The notes beneath the pieces are model-generated. The model had not been told where the DNA came from. It worked only from the letters and a program-made list of their open reading frames with translations, and did not search any database. Shown here piece by piece: positions 1 to 9,368 of a stretch of DNA of 56,762 nt (the stretch's first letter is position 1; each line of letters begins with the position of its first letter). The DNA comes from Candidatus Ornithomonoglobus intestinigallinarum (GTDB taxonomy: Bacteria > Bacillota > Clostridia > UBA1381): assembly GCA_018715365.1 (NCBI GenBank), contig DVLU01000001.1, positions 1-56,762 of the forward strand, written 5' to 3'. A program made the position numbers and the translations under genes.

Positions 1-324
1 TCGGGCGGCACGGAAGAGGTGCTTATAGCAAATAACCTGTTTGATAACTGCGGCTATGCGCGCGGCGAATGGGGCGAAGCGGTCATAGAGATGAAGCCGA
101 GAAAGGAATTTGACGGAATAAATTATTATCACGGACATATTGCGGTCAGGAACAATTTCTTCGGCGGAAGCGAAAAATTGCTGCTGTCAGCGGCAAACAC
201 GGAAAATATCGAATTTACCGATAATGCCGTGCCGCGCGATACGCACATTGCGGCTTATAAAGACTGCAAAAATGTGACCGAATCAAACAACATAACCGTA
301 ATTCCGCCGGCGGAGCATGAGTAA
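1..324 (+). CDS. C-terminal end of a right-handed beta-helix (pectate-lyase-like) protein, 5' truncated
   Basis: The reading frame is open from the first base of the window, so the gene starts upstream and only about 107 C-terminal residues are visible. They show short repeated strand-turn units with paired Asn (IANNLFDN, VRNNFFGG, IEFTDNAV, VTESNNITV). Such asparagine-ladder turns are typical of parallel beta-helix polysaccharide lyases and glycosidases. The stop is TAA at 322-324. The catalytic part is outside the window, so lyase versus hydrolase cannot be decided. The glycan-degrading neighbours fit a pectin-type substrate. An internal GTG at 19 opens the frame formally but is not a credible start, because the repeat pattern already runs there. 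Confidence 0.7.
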   Translation, partial: SGGTEEVLIANNLFDNCGYARGEWGEAVIEMKPRKEFDGINYYHGHIAVRNNFFGGSEKLLLSAANTENIEFTDNAVPRDTHIAAYKDCKNVTESNNITVIPPAEHE

Positions 325-366
325 GCGCCGATGCGGCACAATATATCAAAATAGGAGAAAAAAATC

Positions 367-1221
367 ATGAGGTTTCTTGGAACGGGAGCGGGAGAGGGTA
401 TACCAAACCCTTTCTGCGGATGTGAATTTTGCGAGAACGCAAGGAAATGCGGAGGAAAAGAGATTCGCATGCGGTCCTCGTTCAGAGTTGACGAAAAGCT
501 TATAATAGACATCGGGGCGGACTTTTTTGCCCAGGCGGCAAGATTCGGGGAACGCTTTGACACCGTTGAGCATGTTTTATATACGCATACTCACACCGAC
601 CATTTTAATTTTAATATGATATGGGAGCGTTCCGTGAGAACGTCGGGCAAGCTGCCGCCCCTGAATGTCTATTTTACAGAGGAGGCCATGGACGTTATAG
701 ATGAATTCTTTATGAATTCGCGCGTTACATATGGCAGGGAGGCATATACGCGCCCGGAGGATATAAATTTTGTGCGCCTTAAATTCGGCGAAACAAAAAA
801 TATATGCGGCTATAACGTCACTCCTCTGCGCGGCGAGCATTCAACAAGCTTTGAGCAAAATGCGGCAAATTATCTGCTTGAGAAGAACGGCAAAAGCCTG
901 TATTACGCGCTGGATTCGGGGTATTTCCTCGATGAAACCTTTGAAAGGCTCAGTGGAAAAAGGCTTGATATATTTATCGGGGAATGTACGTTCCCCGTTA
1001 TCGGCAAAGATTTCAAGCCGGATTTGACAGGACATATGGATATAAATATGTGTCTTAAAAATTTGGAAAAGCTCTATGAAATCAATGCCGTAACGGAATC
1101 AACAAAAGTGTATTTAACGCATATCGGGCCTTTAGCAACTCATGAGCAGCTGTGCCGTTATTTTGAGGGGCTGAAAACGCCTTATAAAATAACCGCGGCG
1201 TATGACGGTATGATTATCTGA
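367..1221 (+). CDS. MBL-fold metallo-hydrolase, PhnP-like
   Basis: A 284-residue cytosolic protein of the metallo-beta-lactamase fold. The metal-binding signature THTHTDH is at about residues 73-79. Later histidines in GEHST (about 158) and THIGP (near the end) complete the usual metal set. An N-terminal cysteine cluster, C17-x-C19-x2-C22 with C28, resembles the structural zinc site of PhnP, the 5-phosphoribosyl 1,2-cyclic phosphate diesterase. The family is therefore probably a phosphodiesterase, but the substrate is inferred only. The start is ATG 367 behind AGGAG at 353-357. It lies 42 bp after the beta-helix gene and could be co-transcribed with it. No phosphonate genes are nearby, so a C-P lyase role is not supported here. 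Confidence 0.75.
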   Translation: MRFLGTGAGEGIPNPFCGCEFCENARKCGGKEIRMRSSFRVDEKLIIDIGADFFAQAARFGERFDTVEHVLYTHTHTDHFNFNMIWERSVRTSGKLPPLNVYFTEEAMDVIDEFFMNSRVTYGREAYTRPEDINFVRLKFGETKNICGYNVTPLRGEHSTSFEQNAANYLLEKNGKSLYYALDSGYFLDETFERLSGKRLDIFIGECTFPVIGKDFKPDLTGHMDINMCLKNLEKLYEINAVTESTKVYLTHIGPLATHEQLCRYFEGLKTPYKITAAYDGMII

Positions 1222-1410
1222 GACGCGGTATATAAATGCTCAGGGCCGCTTTGCGCCGCGATACGTATGGGGGTGATAAAAGCTTTGATAATATGAACAG
1301 TATTCATTTATTGGGTTTGGTAATTGAAAAAATAAAGTGTATGGAAATTAAACGCATAAAACACGCGTATGATTTTTGTACCGCAGGAAAGATAGGAGGG
1401 CATAAAAATC

Positions 1411-3021
1411 ATGAAGAAAATAATAAATCTCGTTACAGCGGTCGCAATTGCCGTTTCGAGTGCGCTTGTAACCGTCCCGGCTATGGCGGCGGATACATAC
1501 AGCGAAGAATGGGGTTTTGAAAACACTGTATTCGATGGAAATAACGGCGATGGATTGTATCGCTGGCCTACAAACGACAATGAAGCCGGAATCGTTGGAG
1601 ACGGCGGAGTGAACGGAAGTAAAGGCTTTAAGCTTGCGACGACAAATTACTCACAGCTTTATAAACAGGGATTGGATTTAACCGAGGGCGTATATGAGTT
1701 CGGTGCATCTGTAAGGCTTACGAAAAGTACACCGCATGCGCGGTTCCGTTTCGGAAGCGGCGATAAAGCGGACAAAGACAATACGGCATTCACAATTGCG
1801 GAGATAAACAACGGTTCAATCAACCTTAACGGAAACCAGCAATGCGCGGAAAATAAAATAGCGAAGACGATAAAAGCGGATACATGGTATACGCTGGACG
1901 CGATAGTAGATCTTGATTCCAAATACTGCCTTGTAACGGTAACGGATGACACCGGCAGCGTGTACGCCAAAAACCGCTATACGATAACAAATAATGAGAT
2001 AGGCTGGTTTGGATTTAATATTTCCGATCCAAAAGATGACAACGGAGATGTTTATGTTGACGATATGTACATAAAAAGCTTCAACGGCAGCTCAATTGTA
2101 CTTGTGGATGACGATTTCAGCAGCTACACGCAGGAAACCGGGGAGCTTCCGTATTTCGGAGGCGGATATCCCGAAAAGAATACATATGAAAGAGCGAAGG
2201 GGGATATGGTTGAAAAAGGTGCGCTGGAGCTTACAGGCGGACATGCGGTCAGATATATGCCGACAATGCTTTCCTCAGGTTACACATGGCTTACTCCTGA
2301 TGCGCCGTTTGCAGACAGCGGAAAGCTGAAAATAGAATTTAATATGAATGTTGCATCGGCCGACAATGGACAGATAACGGTTGATATAAAAAACAAAAAA
2401 AGAGTTGAGGACATTACACCGTTGTTTGCGGATAAAAGTGCCCTTGTAGACGGCAGCAGCGGCACACCATTTGCAAATGTAAATTACAGCACAGATCAGG
2501 ATATGGCTGTAGAGATTATATACAATACTGCCGACGGAAGCTATACAACAACGCTTAAAAATGCCGATGGCACTTCGGAAACATTAACAGGAAAGGAAAC
2601 GCTCCCGGAAAACGATACAAGCGTTTCAGCCGTGTGGATAAATTGCATCCATGGCACGGTAACTATCGATGATTTAAAAATAACGCATATTATAAATGAA
2701 GAGCCTGCCGAGCCGGAGGTTATCACGGGCGAACAGGCGAAAATCGCGCAAGTAGCAGGCAAAACGCTGCCCGAAGGTATGACAGTCGAAGACGGTCAGC
2801 TCACCTTGGGTGATGAAACAATATCCGCATGGACAATAACGGCAGCCGCAGATAAATTTAAAACCGGCGATACAATAAAAGCAACGCTCACAACAGGGAA
2901 AACCTCGAGCAGCAAGCTCGGAATTATTCCTACGGTTGATGGAGGAGATATTACGTTCTACGTGCTTATAAACAAAGCTGCCGATTCGGTGGAATCGGTA
3001 GAATTCATACCTGCCCAATAA
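1411..3021 (+). CDS. Secreted two-domain jelly-roll protein of unknown function
   Basis: A 536-residue exported protein. A signal peptide covers residues 1-26 (MKK, hydrophobic core, AMA-A cleavage site). Two consecutive concanavalin/LamG-like beta-sandwich regions follow, at about 30-230 and 232-430. Each ends in a typical VYVDDMYIK / VTIDDLKI strand that closes such folds. A small beta-rich C-terminal domain (about 440-536) ends in VEFIPAQ. No glycosidase catalytic motif is visible, so a glycan-binding or structural surface role is inferred. The start has RBS TAGGAGGG upstream. It is followed after 25 bp by a 59-residue small protein, and the pair ends at a strong inverted repeat. Confidence 0.6.
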   Translation: MKKIINLVTAVAIAVSSALVTVPAMAADTYSEEWGFENTVFDGNNGDGLYRWPTNDNEAGIVGDGGVNGSKGFKLATTNYSQLYKQGLDLTEGVYEFGASVRLTKSTPHARFRFGSGDKADKDNTAFTIAEINNGSINLNGNQQCAENKIAKTIKADTWYTLDAIVDLDSKYCLVTVTDDTGSVYAKNRYTITNNEIGWFGFNISDPKDDNGDVYVDDMYIKSFNGSSIVLVDDDFSSYTQETGELPYFGGGYPEKNTYERAKGDMVEKGALELTGGHAVRYMPTMLSSGYTWLTPDAPFADSGKLKIEFNMNVASADNGQITVDIKNKKRVEDITPLFADKSALVDGSSGTPFANVNYSTDQDMAVEIIYNTADGSYTTTLKNADGTSETLTGKETLPENDTSVSAVWINCIHGTVTIDDLKITHIINEEPAEPEVITGEQAKIAQVAGKTLPEGMTVEDGQLTLGDETISAWTITAAADKFKTGDTIKATLTTGKTSSSKLGIIPTVDGGDITFYVLINKAADSVESVEFIPAQ

Positions 3022-3046
3022 AACGGACGGAGCAAGGAGGAAAGAC

Positions 3047-3226
3047 ATGAAAAAGAATTACACGGAACCGACCATATCGGTAAGAAAATTTTTGCATGAA
3101 TCGATAGTGACGGAATCGGGGAACCATGCGCTGGATCAAGCGGCACGGGCGGTCACAAACGGCAGCCTGAGCATAAACGGAAAGAGCAATATCCCTCTTG
3201 ATGAACTTGTAAAGCTGAATTTCTGA
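3047..3226 (+). CDS. Small (59 aa) protein, paralogue of the one at 50332-50520
   Basis: A short gene with AGCAAGGAGG directly before ATG 3047 and stop TGA at 3224-3226. The product has no signal peptide, membrane segment or cysteine. Its N-terminus (KNYTEPTISVRKF...ESIVTESG) and C-terminus (IPLDELVKLNF) line up with the 62-residue protein at 50332 (KEYKEP-type start and VDFRDIVAFN end), giving a shared Y-x-EP-x2-[AS/I]-x-[IV] plus [IV]-x-[FD] ending. In both cases the small gene is last in its transcription unit, right after a gene for a secreted protein. Function is unknown. A precursor peptide, chaperone-like partner or regulator of the secreted neighbour are all open. Confidence 0.7.
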   Translation: MKKNYTEPTISVRKFLHESIVTESGNHALDQAARAVTNGSLSINGKSNIPLDELVKLNF

Positions 3227-3289
3227 TACGGGATTTGCCCGGCAGCACCTCGGCAGCGAGCCGATCTCTCTATTATTTTTTCTCTCTTG

Positions 3290-3325
3290 AAAACCGGGGA
3301 CACTAAAATTAGTGTCCCCGGTTTT
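3290..3325. terminator. Bidirectional terminator, perfect 17-bp inverted repeat
   Basis: Two 17-nt arms (3290-3306 and 3309-3325) are perfectly complementary around a 2-nt centre. They run from AAAACCGG outside to the TAA/TTA inside. Each strand gives a strong hairpin followed by a T run, so it can stop both converging units (the small protein at 3047 and the arabinanase at 3335). The core GGGGACACTAAAA recurs as tandem copies at 18164-18209. Confidence 0.85.
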
Positions 3326-3334
3326 AATATGCCG

Positions 3335-6300
3335 TTATTCAAGCTCGGCATCCTGTGCCGCCGCCATCATATTATACCAAACAAACAGCTTGTAGGAAGC
3401 CGCATTTTCAGCCTTTTTGTAATCAACGCTTACAATTTGCTCATCGCTTGTTACCGTAACGGAGGCTTTATCGATGCCTATTAGCGCGCCGTCCGCATCG
3501 TACTGCGCAACGTATGTGTCAACGCTGCCGAATACCGCCGCGTCTTTCAGCGTAAACGATACTGTATCTTCCGTTCTTTCGGCCTCCTCAACGGCCGCCG
3601 CAAGCGGCTTTATTTCCACCGAAGCGTCATAATGGATATACAGGTCGTCAAAGTATATTTCTTTTGGATTGCCGCTGTTGTTATCTTCGGATATGCCCCA
3701 CAGAACGGGGAAGGCCGAGCCGCTGTCTCTTGCTATTTCGGTATCATTCACATAGAATATTCTTGTGAATGAGTCTTTGTGGTTTTCGACCGTAATTTTT
3801 AGTCTGTCATACCGGTCCTGCGTAAAGTAAGGTGTTATATCAACCGCATCGCCGCCGCTTGTTGTGTTATCGTTATAGCGCAAAGCATTGTCTTTGATAT
3901 TGACGCTTATTTCAAGCGTCGCGGTACCGCCGTTTTGTATATCGGGAGTTGTAAAGCCGATACGCGGTCCGCGGTCATCTGACCATCTTGCAGAAGAAAG
4001 CACAAGAGCCTTTCCCGTAACGCCGCCGTCCTTGGATAACCAGCCGGTTTTACTATCTCCGCCGCTGCTTCTTGTACCGACATATAACTGTGCACCTTTT
4101 GTTTCACACGGCAGCTGCTCATAGCGTTGCTGTGAGATTATCGTTCCCTGCAAATCTTCAAAATCGTTTGTTATATCCTCAAATTCGGGAGCGGGCGGCT
4201 CCTCGGGCGCTGTTGAGGTTGTCATTGCGTTTGATTTTATGCCGAAGTTTGTGATATAGTCGGTATTTGAGCCTGTACCGTTATTTGCCGTAAAGTTTCT
4301 GTTTATGCCGGTAACGGTAAGCACGCTCCTTCTTGCGTCCTTATCGTAGCCCGGGAGCACAAACAGCGTCATAACGTCGCCGCGGTAAAAATATTCGTTT
4401 TTATCCTTGTTGCCGTCCTTGGTGAATTTTACTGTTATTGTGTGGTCGCCGTCAAATTCCCATGTGCCCTTCTCAAATGTATGGTCTGGCTTTAATATGA
4501 GCTCATACGACTCAACAGGCATATCCGCGCCCTTGTATGCGCCGCTGTCATCAGCCGATGTAACGCCCGTATCGTAAAGCGTTGTTCCCACGGACGTTAT
4601 ATCCCATGTGCCGTAAAGCATTGTTTCGGTAACGGCCTGTTCCTTTTCGCCGGCGTATACAACCGGAGAAACAACGGGCCAGCCGTCCTCGGTCCAAAGC
4701 ATTTTGCGCACCTGCAGATATGCCGCCGCTTCGGGAACTTTTCTTGAATGCTGAACGTAATACCAGTTTTCGTCATCATCATGCAGAACGGAATTATGTC
4801 CGTTGCCGTAATACGTTATCCCGTCGCCTATTTTATACGAGCCTATAAGCTTATAGCCCCATGGGAGCGACGGGTCGCTTTGCTGGGCATATGCCGTGCC
4901 GACTTGGTTGCCGCTTGCATCCCTGAACCGCGTATGCGGATTTGCCTGACCGAGAACGTCCGCCATTGAAGCGTCCGTTCTGGCAATACGGCAGTTGTAG
5001 TTTGATCCGAGCCAGCCGTATGACGTGAACATATATATGTTGTTATTCTCCGGGTTCTTTATTGTGAACGGACCCTCCGGGCCCATAATTCCGTCCGGTG
5101 TGGAGAACAGACGCGCGCCTACGTCTTTAGATGTTTCTATAATTTTTGCATCCGAAGTATAGTCAACGCCCTCGACGCGTCCGTCATCTGTCAGCTTTGC
5201 GCCGAGTATACCTCTCCAGAACGAGCCCCATATAAAGTAGTTAACGCCGTTTTCGGTGTAAATATTTGCGTCTATTGCGTTTGTGGTATAACCCGGCTTT
5301 GACGCGAGCACAACGCCGCAGTCCTGTGTTTCTCCGTCCCAAAGCCCGGGCGACTTTGCTTTGACAAGCGTTATAACGGAGTTTTGGCCGCCGACGCCTG
5401 TTGAAACGGACAGATAGAACCAATACGGATATTCGTCGCCTTCAACATACAAAAGATCCGGCGCCCAATATGTGGCGTTTGCCGTTTGATCGCTATAGTT
5501 TTGTGCAATAAATTCCTTTGCCTTTTCGGGCACCGTTATCTGCTGCGTATAATCATGCTCAATCCAGTTTATAAGATCATCGGATTCATACACGAGATTA
5601 TGCGATGAATACGCCCAGTATTTTCCGTCTACAGGGTCTTTAAATATAGTCGGGTCGTGCGCGCCGAACGTTGTGGGATCGCTGTCCTCGGGCGATGCGG
5701 GCGGGAATTCAACGGGCGAATCCGTGACTTCTATATACCCGCCGTTGTATTGCTTGCCGTTTTGGTCGGAAAGGATGATTTCGATTCTGGTGTAAACATC
5801 CAAATCATCACGTATTTTGGCTTCATCTGTGTCTATATCTATGTCAAACTCGGCCCGGCGTCCTGCTTCAACGACTAAAGTTGCGGTTGGCGGGATAACG
5901 TGCGCGGTACGTACACGCAGTTCAATGCGCGCTTCTTCGGGCGTATAATTTTTTATATCCACCATTGCCGTAATGGTAGAATTAGGTTGAGCCTGATATA
6001 TTTCGTTGCCGTCCTCGTCATAGAAATTAACGTCAATGTCAAGACGGTTCTGCTTTGCAAGCATAGCCGCAATGCCGTCGTTGTACATCGCTTCTGCCTG
6101 CGCTTCCGAAAGCGCCGTTGAATAGACTTTAAAATCGTCTATCATGCCGGAGAAGTACGGGTCGGCATACTGTGATTTGCCGAAATAATTATTGGTACAA
6201 TCGCTGAAATCGGAAGGGTTCAGCGTAATACCGGTTGTTGAGCCGCTGGGAACGCCGTTTACATACATTGAAGTGGTATTTCCGGAGCGTGTAACGGTAA

Positions 6301-6769
6301 TATTGTTCCACTCATTTTGCGTAACACGGTTTGTTCCGATAAGTATTTGTTCGGCTCCGGCGGCATTTCCGCCTGTTGTCATAACAAAACGCGGGAAATC
6401 GCTTGTCGGCGCAAGGAAAACATATTTTCCCGTTCCCGTGCCGAAGTCGAAAGCTCTCTGCCAATATTCCGAGCCGGTCGGATAAATCCACACGCTGAAT
6501 GTGAAATCTTCCGTAACGCCGCTAAGAGCGGAAACATCGTTTGCGGACGCATATTTATCGGTACCCGTGCTTATCGCATTTCCGGTCACGCCCTCGCCCT
6601 CTGCAAGCGAAGCGCCGTTAAGCGTATAGCCGTCGCCGCCGTCGTCAAAAGTTACATCGATAACCGGCTCCGGCAGCTCTGTATCCGCCGCCGAAACGGG
6701 CGCGATCCAAACAGACAGCGTCATAGCAAGCGAACACAAAACGGCCGTAAGCCTTTTTGCCGTTTTCAT
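3335..6769 (-). CDS. Secreted multidomain endo-1,5-alpha-L-arabinanase (GH43) with LamG and C-terminal module
   Basis: A 1144-residue exported enzyme. Order: signal peptide (about 1-27, SAA site); LamG-type domain (about 35-215) ending in SGMIDDFKVYSTALSEAQ; a beta-rich spacer; GH43 five-bladed propeller from about 365 to 690; a lipocalin-like GH43_C-type domain starting GTWDITS (about 720-830); a second jelly-roll domain (about 870-1040); and a C-terminal module ending YKLFVWYNMM. Catalytic residues are visible: Asp in HDPTIFKD (about 372), Asp in AIDANIY (about 500) and Glu in GPEGPF (about 565). I chose ATG 6769 (MKTAKRL, signal peptide follows, AGAAGG before it) over the in-frame ATG at 6826. 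It probably follows the second arabinanase in one operon. Confidence 0.88.
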   Translation of the reverse strand: MKTAKRLTAVLCSLAMTLSVWIAPVSAADTELPEPVIDVTFDDGGDGYTLNGASLAEGEGVTGNAISTGTDKYASANDVSALSGVTEDFTFSVWIYPTGSEYWQRAFDFGTGTGKYVFLAPTSDFPRFVMTTGGNAAGAEQILIGTNRVTQNEWNNITVTRSGNTTSMYVNGVPSGSTTGITLNPSDFSDCTNNYFGKSQYADPYFSGMIDDFKVYSTALSEAQAEAMYNDGIAAMLAKQNRLDIDVNFYDEDGNEIYQAQPNSTITAMVDIKNYTPEEARIELRVRTAHVIPPTATLVVEAGRRAEFDIDIDTDEAKIRDDLDVYTRIEIILSDQNGKQYNGGYIEVTDSPVEFPPASPEDSDPTTFGAHDPTIFKDPVDGKYWAYSSHNLVYESDDLINWIEHDYTQQITVPEKAKEFIAQNYSDQTANATYWAPDLLYVEGDEYPYWFYLSVSTGVGGQNSVITLVKAKSPGLWDGETQDCGVVLASKPGYTTNAIDANIYTENGVNYFIWGSFWRGILGAKLTDDGRVEGVDYTSDAKIIETSKDVGARLFSTPDGIMGPEGPFTIKNPENNNIYMFTSYGWLGSNYNCRIARTDASMADVLGQANPHTRFRDASGNQVGTAYAQQSDPSLPWGYKLIGSYKIGDGITYYGNGHNSVLHDDDENWYYVQHSRKVPEAAAYLQVRKMLWTEDGWPVVSPVVYAGEKEQAVTETMLYGTWDITSVGTTLYDTGVTSADDSGAYKGADMPVESYELILKPDHTFEKGTWEFDGDHTITVKFTKDGNKDKNEYFYRGDVMTLFVLPGYDKDARRSVLTVTGINRNFTANNGTGSNTDYITNFGIKSNAMTTSTAPEEPPAPEFEDITNDFEDLQGTIISQQRYEQLPCETKGAQLYVGTRSSGGDSKTGWLSKDGGVTGKALVLSSARWSDDRGPRIGFTTPDIQNGGTATLEISVNIKDNALRYNDNTTSGGDAVDITPYFTQDRYDRLKITVENHKDSFTRIFYVNDTEIARDSGSAFPVLWGISEDNNSGNPKEIYFDDLYIHYDASVEIKPLAAAVEEAERTEDTVSFTLKDAAVFGSVDTYVAQYDADGALIGIDKASVTVTSDEQIVSVDYKKAENAASYKLFVWYNMMAAAQDAELE

Positions 6770-6797
6770 AATAAAACCTTCTCTCCCTATATTATTT

Positions 6798-6816
6798 CGG
6801 GCGCTCCCTACGCCCG
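6798..6816 (-). other. Intercistronic stem-loop between the two arabinanase genes
   Basis: CGGGCG and CGCCCG arms (6798-6803 and 6811-6816) enclose a 7-nt loop in the 63-bp gap between 6833 and 6769. No long T run follows, so partial termination or mRNA processing that sets the ratio of the two products is more likely than a full stop. Confidence 0.5.
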
Positions 6817-6832
6817 ATATTGACAAATTAAA

Positions 6833-9151
6833 TTACTTGTATATAACGGTGTCAACGCCTTTCTTACCCCATTTTTGGACGTTGTCCTCATTTGTGCCGG
6901 TAAACATAAGCGTCGGTGCTTCGCGGTCTCTGTCATATGCAGCCGAAACCGCTGCCGTTATTTTTTCATCGCCCATATTGAGCGTTAAAGTGTATTCTCC
7001 GTCAAAATCCCACGTTCCCGAAACATCGCCGTATGTGAGCGTCATGTCGGAATTCAGAATAAGCTTCTTTGAGCGGAGCATTGCGTTTGTGTTGTCGCCT
7101 ATGGAAATATAATCCCATGTGCCGCAGATAAGCTCCTTCGAAAGCGTCTGAAGCTCCTCGCCCGCATAACGCTCCGGCATAACGATCGGCCAGCCGTCCT
7201 CGTTCCAGTACATTCTGCGTACATGGAGCGTTGCGTAGCCGCCGACGGTTTCGCGCGTATGGTGCACAAGGAACCATTCGCCGTTATCGTTTAATACGGA
7301 GTTGTGACCCGGGCCGTAATACGTTGTCTGATCGTCAAACTGATACGAGCCGGTTAATTTATAGCCGTATAAATTTCCGGCTTCCTCCTCAGGATCGTCG
7401 TAGCGGTCAACGCTTTCGCCGTTTTGGTCAACGTAAGGGCCGGTTATGCTCTTTGAGCGGGCAACGCGTATATTATACGTATCGTTTAAGCTGTCGTAAG
7501 ACGAGAACATATAATAATAGCCCGTGTCCTCGTTATATACTATATAGCCGCCCTCGGGGCCGCCAACGCCTCTGTAGCGGCTGAATACGCGCTCGCCGAC
7601 GGAGGACATGTCGTCAACGGTGAAATCATCGTTTAAGGCTTTCATATGAAGCCCCTCCCAGAACGAGCCGTATACCATATACGGTTTGCCCGTTTCGCGG
7701 TCAACGGCGATGTTTGAGTCTATCGCATTGACTTTTCCGAGCTCCTCATCGCCTGTAACCGACGTAAATATTATTTCGCCGTTTTCCCACGGTCCCTCGG
7801 GGCTGTCGGACTTGAACAGTATCATGGATGAATTGTTCTGCCCGAATGCGTCAGAATACGAGCAGGTGAGATAATACGGTGTTTCGGCATCGTTTTCATT
7901 ATAGAACATATCCGGCGCCCATATATTCGAATACTCGGATATATCATCGTGCCTGTATATTTCCTTTACGCACTCCGGCACTTCGGGAAGCGTATTCACC
8001 GTGCGCGTCCAGTTTATAAGGTCGTCGGATTTGAAAATATCTATCATGCCCGTGGAATAAACGTAATACGTGCCGCTTTGCGGGTCTTTGAATATCGACG
8101 GGTCATGAACGCCTATTGTCGTTTCCATTGTGTCCTCGGGCGCGCTCTGCGGGAACGCCGCGTCCGTTTTAACGGCGGACGAAACCTTTTGCACGGAGCC
8201 GTCCTCAAAAACGGCGTAAACGTCGGCCCTTCCAGAAGCGCTTATATCGGCGCTGTCCGCGGCCGTTTCGCCGGGCGCAAGCGTCTGTCTGCCGTCGGAA
8301 AGAGGCGCTGCGGAGGACAACCTGCCGTTTTCATCATACGCGAGCGCGATATAATAATATGAAAGCTCCCCGGGCGTAAAGTTTTTCGTTTCCGCCTCAA
8401 CGCGCACATTGCCGTCCGACGGTATAAAAACAGTTTCGTTTTCGCCGTCAAAATAACGTATTTCAGCATCGGCCTCGTTGCCGAGCACCGATTTCACCTC
8501 GGCTTCCGATAAGCCGTAATTATAGATAACAAAATTATCTATCATGCCGTTGAAGTACGCATCGGCAGCATACTGCGATTTGCCGAGATAATTTGCGTTT
8601 GTTTCGCCCAAAAGCGAAAGGTCGTTGGCAAACGTGTTTGATGTCGCGGCCGTTTCGCCGTTTATGTACATAACGGCGTCCGTTCCCGTGCGCGTTATTG
8701 TAAGGTTGTTCCATTCGCCTATGTTGAATTTCATGCCTGCTGCGAACAGATCGTTGCCCTTGAACCTGAACTTCGGCAGGCCTCCGCCGTTATGCGTAAA
8801 GAACATAGTATTGTCCGTTCCGCTGCCGATGTCGAACACGCGCGGATATGATGCTTCGTCGCGCGGCAGAAAATCGACGGATATTGTGTAGTCGCCGGTC
8901 ATGTCCGCCGTTATGCTGTCCCCGAGCTTAACATACTGGCTTTTTGAGCTGTCAAGGTCAACCGCCATGCCGTCCTCGCCCTCGGCAAGCGACGCGCCGT
9001 CCATAAGCTCGTATTCTGCCGAATCGTCGTCAAACGTTACCTTGTAGACGATTTTACCGGTATCGCCCATATCGCGCACCGCAAAGGCGTTTGCGGAGCT
9101 CAGCACAAGCCCGAGCGCCAGTGCTGCGCAGATTGTTTTTTTGAGCTTCAA
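6833..9151 (-). CDS. Secreted endo-1,5-alpha-L-arabinanase (GH43) with LamG domain
   Basis: A 772-residue exported enzyme. Order: signal peptide 1-24; LamG-like domain (about 40-225, ending FNGMIDNFVIYNYGLSEAE); a beta-sandwich spacer; GH43 propeller (about 345-655); and a lipocalin-like C-terminal domain (LICGTWDYISIG onward). Catalytic Asp is in GVHDPSIF (about 349), the modulating Asp in AIDSN (about 477), the acid Glu in GPEGGY (about 533). It lacks the extra jelly-roll and C-terminal module of its downstream neighbour. The start is taken as TTG 9151: GAGAGGAG sits 10 nt before it and a signal peptide follows. The in-frame ATG at 9202 lies at or before the predicted transcription start and has no RBS. 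Confidence 0.87.
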   Translation of the reverse strand: MKLKKTICAALALGLVLSSANAFAVRDMGDTGKIVYKVTFDDDSAEYELMDGASLAEGEDGMAVDLDSSKSQYVKLGDSITADMTGDYTISVDFLPRDEASYPRVFDIGSGTDNTMFFTHNGGGLPKFRFKGNDLFAAGMKFNIGEWNNLTITRTGTDAVMYINGETAATSNTFANDLSLLGETNANYLGKSQYAADAYFNGMIDNFVIYNYGLSEAEVKSVLGNEADAEIRYFDGENETVFIPSDGNVRVEAETKNFTPGELSYYYIALAYDENGRLSSAAPLSDGRQTLAPGETAADSADISASGRADVYAVFEDGSVQKVSSAVKTDAAFPQSAPEDTMETTIGVHDPSIFKDPQSGTYYVYSTGMIDIFKSDDLINWTRTVNTLPEVPECVKEIYRHDDISEYSNIWAPDMFYNENDAETPYYLTCSYSDAFGQNNSSMILFKSDSPEGPWENGEIIFTSVTGDEELGKVNAIDSNIAVDRETGKPYMVYGSFWEGLHMKALNDDFTVDDMSSVGERVFSRYRGVGGPEGGYIVYNEDTGYYYMFSSYDSLNDTYNIRVARSKSITGPYVDQNGESVDRYDDPEEEAGNLYGYKLTGSYQFDDQTTYYGPGHNSVLNDNGEWFLVHHTRETVGGYATLHVRRMYWNEDGWPIVMPERYAGEELQTLSKELICGTWDYISIGDNTNAMLRSKKLILNSDMTLTYGDVSGTWDFDGEYTLTLNMGDEKITAAVSAAYDRDREAPTLMFTGTNEDNVQKWGKKGVDTVIYK

Positions 9152-9203
9152 AAGGCTCACTCTCCTCTCAAATATATTTTTGTATCTGAATATACTTAAC
9201 ATA

Positions 9204-9232
9204 ATTATATCAAAAAAAATTTTCCGTGTAAA
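9204..9232 (-). promoter_or_regulatory. Promoter of the arabinanase operon
   Basis: On the minus strand TTTACA (9227-9232), a 17-nt spacer and TATAAT (9204-9209). The predicted start is near 9197, which leaves a leader of about 45 nt to the TTG start codon. Confidence 0.75.
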
Positions 9233-9368
9233 GTTTATAAACGTGCGATTTTGTTTATAATTCAGTTAAGATTGAGCGTAAAAAATCATATAAAAAACAA
9301 TACCGCGCATTTTTTTGCGCGGGTACGTCATAGAATGATTGTGGAAGGCATAAGAAGGAGGGGTTTTT

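Noticed and set aside
1236-1520. Plus-strand frame overlapping the start of the secreted protein at 1411
   Set aside because: No RBS and no recognisable product; the 1411 frame has a signal peptide and RBS.
3221-3290. Homology between the sequence after the first small gene and the hairpin interior after the second (both CT-rich)
   Set aside because: Only short CT-rich matches; the alignment by eye is not better than expected from composition.
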